Of a stretch of DNA of 14,671 nt, positions 7,096-13,230 are shown one piece after another. The notes under the pieces are model-generated. The model saw only the letters and a program-made list of their open reading frames with translations. It ran no database searches and was not told where the DNA came from. The DNA comes from an uncultured Clostridia bacterium (GTDB taxonomy: Bacteria > Bacillota > Clostridia > Christensenellales > Borkfalkiaceae). A program made the position numbers and the translations under genes. Each line of letters begins with the position of its first letter. Position 1 is the first letter of the stretch. Where the stretch lies: positions 1 through 14,671 of the forward strand of contig CAUHGY010000043.1 in NCBI GenBank assembly GCA_959605945.1. The letters run 5' to 3'.

Positions 7096-8523
7096 TTATT
7101 TTCGTTTCAATACCGAAACGGCGTCCGTTATTGTCTTTTCCATTGCCTGTCTGCCGTAACTGTTCACTTCTTCTTTATTTTTTTCTTTATGAGTAAGGCA
7201 GCCCGCCCCGCCTATACAGCCGCCGACGCACGCCATTCCTTCGATAAAATTGACGTCGAGCGCATTTTTGCTTTTACGCAGAAGAGCCATCTTGCACGCC
7301 TCAATCCCGTCGCAGGAAATAGGCTTCAATGCAAATTCTATACCCTGCTCTTTCAATCCTTCGGCAACGGCTTCGGCAAGCCCGCCGCAGCGGGCAAAAA
7401 TTCTTCCGAAATAAGAAGCGTTGTCGAGAACGCCTTCGGGAAGCGTGTTTATGTCCATATCCCTGCTGTCAAACAGCGCCTGCAGCTCTTCAAAAGTGAT
7501 CGCCGCATCGACATATTCTTTTACGCCGTCTTTCTGAACTTCCATTTTTTTGGCGGTACACGGCCCTATAAACACCACTTTTGCGCTCGGATCGGTGTCT
7601 TTTATATATTTTGAAATCATCGCCATAGGCGAAAGCGTATGCGAAACAAAGGGTTTCAGATCGGGAAAACTTTTGCCGATATAATCCACGAACGCGGGAC
7701 AGCACGAACTGGTCAGAAATCCTTTTTCGGCAAGCTCCTGCGATTCTGCCTGCGCGACCATATCTGCACCGAGCGCGGCTTCGACAACCGTATGAAAACC
7801 GAGTTCTTTGATCCCCGAAACAACCTGCCCGAGTTTCGCGTAAGAAAACTGGCTGGAAATAGACGGCGCAACTACCGCATACATTTTATAATTGCGGTTG
7901 CCGTCGCTGTTTTTTATCATGTCTATAACGCTTAAAATGAAAGATTTGTCTGTGATCGCACCGAACGGACACTGATAAACGCACGCCCCGCAGGAAATAC
8001 ATTTGCCGTTATCTATTTTCGCGGCTTTGTTGTCGTCCATTGAAATTGCCTTTATTTTGCATGCCGTTTCGCAAGGACGTTTATAATTATGGATGGCGCT
8101 GTACGGACAGACCTTTGCGCAGGCGCCGCATTCAACGCATTTGCTTTTGTCTATATGCGCTTTCTGGTGCGAATCGAATGTTATTGCGCCGCGTTTGCAT
8201 ACGTCCTCGCAGCGGTGGGCAAGACATCCCCTGCACGCGTCCGTAACTTCATAGCCGCCCATGGGGCATTCATCGCAGGCAATATCTATAACTTCGATCA
8301 CGTTGGGGTTGTTTTTGTCTCCTCCCATAGCTATCTTGACGCGCTCGGCAAGAATAGCCCGTTCTTTGTAGACGCAGCAACGCATGGTGGGAACTTTGCC
8401 CGGAACGATGATTTTGGGTATATCGATCGCTGTTTCGGGCAGTCTCCCCGCCCACGCCTCGCGCGCTACTTCGCGCAGAACCTTATATTTTAGATATTGA
8501 ACTTTCGTATCGAATTTTCTCAC
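7096..8523 (-). CDS. [FeFe] hydrogenase, group B type
   Basis: The 475-residue enzyme is predicted to reduce protons or oxidise H2 with ferredoxin at an H-cluster. The N-terminal part has a conserved MRCCVYKERA segment (47-56) and many cluster cysteines: C97-C109, C129/C132/C135/C139 and C175/C178/C181/C185. The H-cluster motifs are TSSCCPAF (271-278), GPCTAKKME (320-328) and EGMACVGGCIGGAG (428-441), giving ligands C275, C322, C432 and C436 with C274 as likely proton relay. SSCCPAF, GPC in place of MPC and the shortened C-terminus fit group B rather than the prototypical group A. The start is a GTG with GGAG nine bases upstream, 13 bp after the phosphatase gene. It is the last gene of the operon. 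Its role (H2 production or uptake) is inferred from family only. Confidence 0.88.
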   Translation of the reverse strand: MRKFDTKVQYLKYKVLREVAREAWAGRLPETAIDIPKIIVPGKVPTMRCCVYKERAILAERVKIAMGGDKNNPNVIEVIDIACDECPMGGYEVTDACRGCLAHRCEDVCKRGAITFDSHQKAHIDKSKCVECGACAKVCPYSAIHNYKRPCETACKIKAISMDDNKAAKIDNGKCISCGACVYQCPFGAITDKSFILSVIDMIKNSDGNRNYKMYAVVAPSISSQFSYAKLGQVVSGIKELGFHTVVEAALGADMVAQAESQELAEKGFLTSSCCPAFVDYIGKSFPDLKPFVSHTLSPMAMISKYIKDTDPSAKVVFIGPCTAKKMEVQKDGVKEYVDAAITFEELQALFDSRDMDINTLPEGVLDNASYFGRIFARCGGLAEAVAEGLKEQGIEFALKPISCDGIEACKMALLRKSKNALDVNFIEGMACVGGCIGGAGCLTHKEKNKEEVNSYGRQAMEKTITDAVSVLKRK

Positions 8524-8536
8524 TTCGGTATCTCCG

Positions 8537-9709
8537 TTAAAAATAACTTACTTTTATTCGTTTTCCCATTTGTTTAAGGCATTTGGACAGTTCTTCGACC
8601 AGATTCATTTTGATATTGAAATTGATGGGGAGGTCGGGATTCTGATGCGCGGGGTTCACCGCCCTGCCGACGAAAAAGTTGATGTCCGTCGCTTCTTCGA
8701 ACAGCAAGCGGCATATAAGAGACGCCCCGTCCCTTTTAAAACTCCAATGCTCGTAATTTTCATTGTTTTTGAGATAGTCCTTGGCATATTCTAAAACCTT
8801 GTTTATCGTTATAACGCCTTCCGTAACAAGATCCACCCCTTCTATTTTGGAAATGGGAGGAACGTCTCTGTCTTGGAAATCAAGCGTAGTTTCGACTTTT
8901 TTACCGAGATATTTGGCAGCAATCGACGCAGTCGTTCCGCCGCAGACAATATGTTTGCCTTCTTTTGAAAAGAAAAGCGCCATCATTCTGTTGTTATCGT
9001 CACGGTTAGCGGGCGGGCCGAACAGAATATTCATTGGTTCTCTGCGCCTAATTCTCACGACGCAGGCGGTAGTATCGTCGCCGGGTTTTCCGCCGTACAG
9101 TTTTTCACATTCGTCCACAAGAATGGTGGCAAGAGTTTTAGCGGTATAACCGACAACAGACAGCGGTTCCAGAAAAGCGATTATATCGTCTCTGCTCCAG
9201 CCGAAATTATACGAAAGTCCCAGCCCGGCATGCGGACAGCCGTCGCTCATGGCTACGAAAACGTCGTTTTCACACAGGTTTATACTTGCTCTGCTGACGT
9301 TTTTACCGCATGTAACCGTCTGCGTACAGGAATAATCGAAATTCTTGCCGTCGCGCAGAAGTATGACTTTGGGATTATCAAACCAGATCAGCTCGGCTTT
9401 GACGTTATTTATTATATGAATTATCGTAAATGTGGAATAAGCCACGCCCCTCACCGAACATACGGGCAGCGTCGCGGCAATTGTTTCCACGCAGTCTTCG
9501 ACGGACAGTCCTTCCGACAGCATCGTAGAAATGATTTTGCTGGTCAGCGTGGAGAGAATGTTGGCTTTCACTCCGCTGCCCAGACCGTCAGCAAGCACTA
9601 TAACGGAAGAATTCCCGTCCTGCTCGACAATTTCCACCCTGTCGCCGCAAAGCTGTTCGCCGTAATGATTTACGCTTTTATAGCCGATGTCCGCGCAAAG
9701 ATCATTCAT
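8537..9709 (-). CDS. SpoIIE/PP2C-type protein phosphatase linked to sensory hydrogenase
   Basis: The 390-residue protein has an N-terminal PP2C/SpoIIE phosphatase domain (about 1-222). Metal-binding motifs are intact: LADGLGSGVKA (39-49, D41), SDGCPHAG (155-162, D156) and PGDDTT (209-214, D211/D212). It should dephosphorylate Ser/Thr-phosphoproteins. Residues 225-390 form an extra C-terminal domain with GPPANRDD, CGGTTASIAAKYLG (258-271) and LVTEGVIT that I cannot name; it may sense or bind the hydrogenase. The start ATG overlaps the end of the HydS gene by 8 bp (9702-9709), so translation is coupled. Such phosphatases are commonly encoded beside group C/D [FeFe] hydrogenases and are thought to relay the H2 signal. 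No partner kinase or anti-sigma protein is encoded in this window. Confidence 0.87.
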   Translation of the reverse strand: MNDLCADIGYKSVNHYGEQLCGDRVEIVEQDGNSSVIVLADGLGSGVKANILSTLTSKIISTMLSEGLSVEDCVETIAATLPVCSVRGVAYSTFTIIHIINNVKAELIWFDNPKVILLRDGKNFDYSCTQTVTCGKNVSRASINLCENDVFVAMSDGCPHAGLGLSYNFGWSRDDIIAFLEPLSVVGYTAKTLATILVDECEKLYGGKPGDDTTACVVRIRRREPMNILFGPPANRDDNNRMMALFFSKEGKHIVCGGTTASIAAKYLGKKVETTLDFQDRDVPPISKIEGVDLVTEGVITINKVLEYAKDYLKNNENYEHWSFKRDGASLICRLLFEEATDINFFVGRAVNPAHQNPDLPINFNIKMNLVEELSKCLKQMGKRIKVSYF

Positions 9710-11375
9710 TCTCGATGGACTCCTTGAGTTTTGTCAGAGCAATCTTGGTTTCGGCCGCAGTTTCGCCGAGAAGCGACGCTATCTCCTGCACTATCCGCAT
9801 TTGCTTATCGACAACTTTATCCGCCGTTTCAATCGTCTGTCTCCCCAGACTTTCTTTTTTCTTTCTTTCGTTTTCTTCGTCGGTAATGTCGGCCATGATG
9901 CATATTACAAGATGATTTTCAGCATCGTAGACAACGGTCTGGGAGGCATATTTGCCGTATTCCGCAAAATACGAACGCACGTTTCTCACCGCACGCTTAT
10001 TGCCGAGAACATCGAGAAAAAGCTTGGGATCCATTATCCTGACAACCGGCTCCCCGAGTATATCGGACGCCGAGCGGATATTCATAAACTTTCTTGCGGC
10101 AGTGTTTATCTGCTGCACTTCAAGGCTTTCGTTGACCACTATTATGCCGTTGGGAGTATTGTTTACTATACTGTCCGAAAAACTCTCCGCACGGTCTTTA
10201 AGATAAGGCAGACACATAGAAATTTCGGCTTTTCCCTGACAGATCGCAATCGCTTTCTCACGGCAGGTATTGTAGCCGCACGAACCGCAGTTGAGTTCGT
10301 CTTCTTTTTTGACCTTGCCCATCTGACGGAGCGTCGCTACGATTTGCGCCTCGTCGGGAACTTTCGCATCTATGTCAAGCGGCGCGAACTGTTTTTTGAC
10401 TTCGGTAAAATCAGGCTGTAAAACATCGAAATCTTTTTTCCCGGCGTACGCCGCAACGGACATATATTCACGCACGGGCGACGGGTTATATTTTTCCATT
10501 ACGGGGCCGCCTATACAGCTGCCCACGCATGCGGACATTTCAATGAAACATTTATGTATATTGCCGTTTTCGATGTCTCGTAAAGCTGAAATGCAGTTTT
10601 CCACGCCGTCGACGGCAAGATACGTATACCCGGGCGCGTCCTGAGCCATAGTCTTCAATATCCCCCCCGTTGTCGGGAAAAAACGCGCCAAACTGTTTTC
10701 GGAACAGTCTTTTTCCTGTTTCAGGACTATATTTTCTTTTTTGAGCCATTCCGTCAGCTCTTCGAAGGTCAGCACTGCGTCGACTATTCCTTCGTAACGC
10801 TGCGCTTCGTCTTTTTTGGCGACGCAGGGTCCCACAAACACCGTCTTTGCATTCGGATAACGTTTTTTAATATCCGTGCAGTGTGCCTGCATAGGAGACA
10901 TCACATCGGCAAGATACATCAGTTCTCTCGGAAAATATTTCTGTATCAGCAGATTGACGGAATGGCAGCATGAAGAAATGAGAATATCTCTGCTTTCTTC
11001 TTTGAGTATTCTGTCATATTCCCTTTTTACTATAGTGGCGCCGACGGCAGTTTCTTCCACGCCGGCAAAACCCAGTTTCATTATGGCTTCGCGCATGGAA
11101 TCTATCCCCACGTTATAGTTGGCTATAAAAGACGGGGCCAAACTGACATAAACGGGATTGCCGGATTGGATAAGAACTCTCGCCTTTTCGGTTTCGTTGA
11201 CGATTTCTTTGGCATTTTGCGGGCAGACCACGAAACAATGACCGCAAAGAATGCATTCATTGCCGATAATATGCGCCTGACTGCCGGAAAAACGTATGGA
11301 TTTTACCGGGCAGTGCCTTATGCATTTATAACAGTTTTTACAGTTGGATTTTTTCAGGGTAAGACAATCAGCCAT
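9702..11375 (-). CDS. hydS: PAS-containing [FeFe] hydrogenase, group C sensory type (HydS-like)
   Basis: The 557-residue protein is a multidomain hydrogenase thought to sense H2 or redox state. In order it has two [4Fe-4S] ferredoxin motifs (C12-C22 and C41-C51) and an H-cluster domain with SSCCHS (134-139), GPCVAKKDE (182-190) and SACVGSCIGG (281-290). Ligands are C137, C184, C283 and C287, with C136 as the relay cysteine. Then come an Fe-S domain NCGSCGYNTC (362-371, plus C388), a PAS domain (about 400-500, NTPNGIIVVNESLEVQQINT region) and a C-terminal coiled-coil-like tail. The TSCCP proline is replaced by His. All H-cluster ligands are kept, so it can bind the cofactor. It starts one base after the upstream ferredoxin stop and overlaps the phosphatase by 8 bp. 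The group C label comes from domain order and motifs. Confidence 0.88.
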   Translation of the reverse strand: MADCLTLKKSNCKNCYKCIRHCPVKSIRFSGSQAHIIGNECILCGHCFVVCPQNAKEIVNETEKARVLIQSGNPVYVSLAPSFIANYNVGIDSMREAIMKLGFAGVEETAVGATIVKREYDRILKEESRDILISSCCHSVNLLIQKYFPRELMYLADVMSPMQAHCTDIKKRYPNAKTVFVGPCVAKKDEAQRYEGIVDAVLTFEELTEWLKKENIVLKQEKDCSENSLARFFPTTGGILKTMAQDAPGYTYLAVDGVENCISALRDIENGNIHKCFIEMSACVGSCIGGPVMEKYNPSPVREYMSVAAYAGKKDFDVLQPDFTEVKKQFAPLDIDAKVPDEAQIVATLRQMGKVKKEDELNCGSCGYNTCREKAIAICQGKAEISMCLPYLKDRAESFSDSIVNNTPNGIIVVNESLEVQQINTAARKFMNIRSASDILGEPVVRIMDPKLFLDVLGNKRAVRNVRSYFAEYGKYASQTVVYDAENHLVICIMADITDEENERKKKESLGRQTIETADKVVDKQMRIVQEIASLLGETAAETKIALTKLKESIENE

Positions 11376-11376
11376 T

Positions 11377-11637
11377 TCAACCTTTCGCCTCCGTGAGTTT
11401 TAAAATTTTGTCCGTCCAGAACTCCTTGAAGTTCTCTTTTGTGATACCCGTATACACGTCGTCGTTAACGGTAACGGTCACGCCTGTTCTGTTGCATTTT
11501 CCCGCACAAAAATTCCCTATAAGAACGATTTCGTCTTCAAGAGCACGTGCGGCTATTTCGGCTTTGATCATTTCCACAATATCCGCCGAACCTTTAATAT
11601 GGCAGGAACTGCCGACGCATACGGACACGATAACCAT
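11377..11637 (-). CDS. small thioredoxin-like [2Fe-2S] ferredoxin, second of a tandem pair
   Basis: This 86-residue protein has the CxxxxC...CxxxC layout of thioredoxin-fold [2Fe-2S] ferredoxins (NuoE/HydC-like C-terminal domain): VCVGSSCHIKGS (6-17; C7, C12) and GNFCAGKCN (41-49; C44, C48). It is shorter than NuoE or HydC because the N-terminal helical part is absent. It probably carries electrons to or from the hydrogenases in the same operon. ATG and an AAAGGGG ribosome binding site sit at the end of the preceding paralogue, with only 2 bp between stop and start. It resembles its neighbour (SSCHIKGS and FC.GKC shared), so the pair arose by duplication. Confidence 0.87.
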   Translation of the reverse strand: MVIVSVCVGSSCHIKGSADIVEMIKAEIAARALEDEIVLIGNFCAGKCNRTGVTVTVNDDVYTGITKENFKEFWTDKILKLTEAKG

Positions 11638-11639
11638 TT

Positions 11640-11885
11640 TTACCCCTTTAGCCGGCTTAATATTTCGTCTTCAAAAAACTTTTCGGACTCTTCCGGCTTA
11701 ACCGAAAAAAACTGACCGTCAACGTCCACGCATACGCCTCCTTCGCATTTGCCCATGCAAAAAGTACCCGAAAGCTCCGCTGCGTTCTCGAGGCCATGGT
11801 TTTTTATCATTTCACGGAAAGTTTCAACCACACGGCGCGAACCTTTTATGTGGCACGAACTTCCTATGCACACGGTAATTTTCAT
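11640..11885 (-). CDS. small thioredoxin-like [2Fe-2S] ferredoxin, first gene of the hydrogenase operon
   Basis: The 81-residue protein starts MKITVCIGSSCHIKGS and has C6, C11, C43 and C47 in the [2Fe-2S] layout (TFCMGKC, 41-47). The reading frame stays open upstream to an ATG at 12002. The start at 11885 is preferred because it has AGAGAGGA six bases upstream and because this family begins directly with the first beta strand. It is the first gene of the operon ferredoxin - ferredoxin - HydS - phosphatase - group B hydrogenase. Likely roles are electron exchange with the hydrogenases or reporting redox state to HydS. It is not a full NuoE subunit, and no NuoF-like flavoprotein is encoded nearby. 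Confidence 0.87.
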   Translation of the reverse strand: MKITVCIGSSCHIKGSRRVVETFREMIKNHGLENAAELSGTFCMGKCEGGVCVDVDGQFFSVKPEESEKFFEDEILSRLKG

Positions 11886-11916
11886 TAAATTCCTCTCTTT
11901 GGTTATTTCCGCCATA

Positions 11917-11955
11917 TGCCCGCGAACACGCTTGTGCGATGAACACAGGCGGGCA
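11917..11955 (-). other. hairpin in the hydrogenase operon leader
   Basis: In the predicted leader of about 140 nt, TGCCCGC (11949-11955 on the complement) pairs perfectly with GCGGGCA (11917-11923), a 7-bp stem. A smaller TGTG/CACA stem sits inside its 25-nt loop. It lies about 30 nt before the first ribosome binding site and could affect leader stability or readthrough. No known riboswitch class is recognised. Confidence 0.35.
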
Positions 11956-12031
11956 AAGTCGTATTTTACGGCTGATTTTACTTGTTGAACCGCATTTCTC
12001 AAATAAAATTTTCCGATTTTTTATTACGTTT

Positions 12032-12060
12032 ATTTTATCACGAAATGCCGATAAAATCAA
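12032..12060 (-). promoter_or_regulatory. hydrogenase operon promoter with internal dyad
   Basis: On the minus strand, TTGATT (12055-12060) and TAAAAT (12032-12037) are 17 bp apart, with an extended TG before the -10 box. A perfect dyad, ATTTTATC-N10-GATAAAAT (12032-12057), spans from the -35 to the -10 box, the place where a repressor would block RNA polymerase. The predicted start near 12025 leaves a leader of about 140 nt before the first gene. The gap 11886-12216 holds this promoter, the leader hairpin and upstream repeats, but no gene. Confidence 0.7.
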
Positions 12061-12097
12061 CATTTGAACGATACTTCGTCACAGTTTAAGCCATTGT

Positions 12098-12134
12098 CTG
12101 CAAACGGACTGTAAAACCGTATTGTCTGTAAAAC
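12098..12134 (-). repeat. iterated GTTTTACAG-like element upstream of the hydrogenase promoter
   Basis: On the minus strand GTTTTACAG occurs at 12126-12134 and 12109-12117, and a shorter variant GTTTGCAG at 12098-12105. The outer two are each followed by ACAAT. They end about 40 bp upstream of the -35 box, a typical location for activator sites. The identity of any binding protein is unknown. Confidence 0.4.
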
Positions 12135-12210
12135 TTCTCATTGCGGACTGCATATTGCTAAGAAAAAAGCGAAAAACAAAACCGTTCTTGCCTTATTCAA
12201 AGCTAAACGA

Positions 12211-12227
12211 ATTCCGTTAAACGGAAT
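12211..12227. other. short palindrome at the MarR gene stop codon
   Basis: ATTCCGTT and AACGGAAT flank a single central base, forming a compact hairpin that contains the stop codon of the MarR gene. It has no U-tract, so it is at best a weak terminator separating MarR from the hydrogenase operon. Confidence 0.35.
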
Positions 12228-12654
12228 ACTCTTCTATACAATGCATCAGTTTTTTTAAAGCCGCCGTCAATACATCCATTTCTTCATCGCTGAGCGGAGA
12301 AAAAAGTTTTTCGGTCTCTGCGGCGATTTTCATGTCGTTTTCTTTAAAAAACTCAAAAGCTTTGTCCGTTAGACCGACTATAAGAGAGCGCATGTCGCTT
12401 TTCGATTTTCTGACCGCCACAAATCCGCCTTTTTCGAGAGGGACTAACATCTTTTTTATATTCTGCCGCGAAGTACCTACAAAATCTGCAATGGCGTTTA
12501 TATTGTTCTCCCCTTCCATTCGTGAAATCATCAGCAGCAAAAACCACTGTTTATACGTAAGCTCTTTGATGACGCTGTCACCGAATCCGTTGAACTCGTT
12601 TGACAAAAGCGAAACCGCTCCCATTATAAACTGACCTTTTCTTGCCTTGCTCAT
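12217..12654 (-). CDS. MarR-family transcriptional regulator
   Basis: The 145-residue protein has the MarR winged-helix layout. An N-terminal dimerisation helix is followed by LTYKQWFLLLMIS (32-44), the helix-turn-helix region NAIADFVGTSRQNIKKMLVPLE (about 53-74) and a wing containing KSKSDMRSLIVGLTDKA (83-99), where DxR is the usual wing motif. It would act as a ligand-responsive dimeric repressor. The start ATG has AAAGAGG eight bases upstream. Two copies of a GCAATATATTGC-like palindrome lie in its promoter and leader, which points to autoregulation. It sits upstream of the hydrogenase operon on the same strand but has its own promoter, so control of that operon is possible but not shown. 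Its ligand is unknown. Confidence 0.9.
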   Translation of the reverse strand: MSKARKGQFIMGAVSLLSNEFNGFGDSVIKELTYKQWFLLLMISRMEGENNINAIADFVGTSRQNIKKMLVPLEKGGFVAVRKSKSDMRSLIVGLTDKAFEFFKENDMKIAAETEKLFSPLSDEEMDVLTAALKKLMHCIEEYSV

Positions 12655-12673
12655 TAGTACAACCTCTTTTTAA

Positions 12674-12685
12674 GCAATATATTGC
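12674..12685. promoter_or_regulatory. candidate MarR operator in the leader
   Basis: The perfect 12-bp palindrome GCAATATATTGC lies just upstream of the ribosome binding site of the MarR gene. A near-identical copy overlaps the promoter at 12768-12779, so both are probably autoregulatory sites. Confidence 0.6.
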
Positions 12686-12760
12686 ATTTATCGGGATTTT
12701 TTACATGACTTTCAAAAACCTGAAAACGTGAAAATCCGCGGTTTTACTCCCGTATATATA

Positions 12761-12789
12761 ATTATACGCAACATATTGCCGTTTGTCAA
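12761..12789 (-). promoter_or_regulatory. MarR gene promoter with operator in the spacer
   Basis: Consensus TTGACA (12784-12789) and TATAAT (12761-12766) are 17 bp apart on the minus strand. The spacer contains GCAATATGTTGC (12768-12779 on the complement), which matches the leader palindrome at 11 of 12 positions. A bound dimer here would block RNA polymerase. The predicted start near 12754 gives a leader of about 100 nt. Confidence 0.82.
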
Positions 12790-13230
12790 GATTTATGCAA
12801 AAATATATGCGGTAATTTTTACCTCGAAAACATCTCGACACAAGATCCCGCGCTATGGATTTCAAGTCGGATGACCGCTTTGTAAAAAATATGCCGTCGG
12901 CCGTTTTCTATTAAAGATTCCCCGCCATAAAGCGCAAAAATTTAAAGAAATTCACCCGTTCGCCCTGACGCCGAATCGCATCTCCTTTTGTATCGGAAAA
13001 TTATATACGGTTTTCGGGCATAAATCCATAACAAGAAACTTTTTTGTAAAACAAGAAAAACATACGGAAAAATAAATGTATCATAAAAATATCGGCGGCA
13101 AATTCAAATTTGCCGCCGAACCGAATTTTATTTATGATATATAATTTTAAGTTCTCCGCCAAAACCGAATCTCTCCCGTTTGACGCGCGAAAAACTGCAA
13201 AATATTGCAAAAAATCAAAGCCCTGATAAT
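12790..13230. other. AT-rich intergenic region
   Basis: Apart from the hairpin at 13093-13118, no gene or regulatory site is recognised between the MarR promoter and the DUF815 stop codon. A 19-codon frame from 12855 has no visible ribosome binding site and no recognisable product. Confidence 0.5.
13093..13118 (-). terminator. terminator-like hairpin after the DUF815 gene
   Basis: CGGCGGCAAATT and its exact reverse complement flank two bases, giving a stem of up to 12 bp. On the minus strand it is followed by ATATTTTTAT, a modest U-rich run. It lies about 110 bp beyond the DUF815 stop and probably ends the ilvD-DUF815 transcript. Confidence 0.65.

Noticed and set aside
9687..10421. 244-codon open frame on the plus strand
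   Set aside because: It is antisense to the HydS gene, which has clear domain structure; the shadow product matches nothing and has no good ribosome binding site.
11886..12002. N-terminal extension of the first ferredoxin to the ATG at 12002
   Set aside because: The family begins at MKITVCIGSSC, and the ATG at 11885 has a much better ribosome binding site. The extension is kept only as an alternative.
13001..13210. 69-codon frame on the minus strand downstream of DUF815
   Set aside because: It runs through the terminator-like hairpin, is Phe/Lys/Ile-rich as expected of AT-rich noncoding DNA, and lacks a ribosome binding site.
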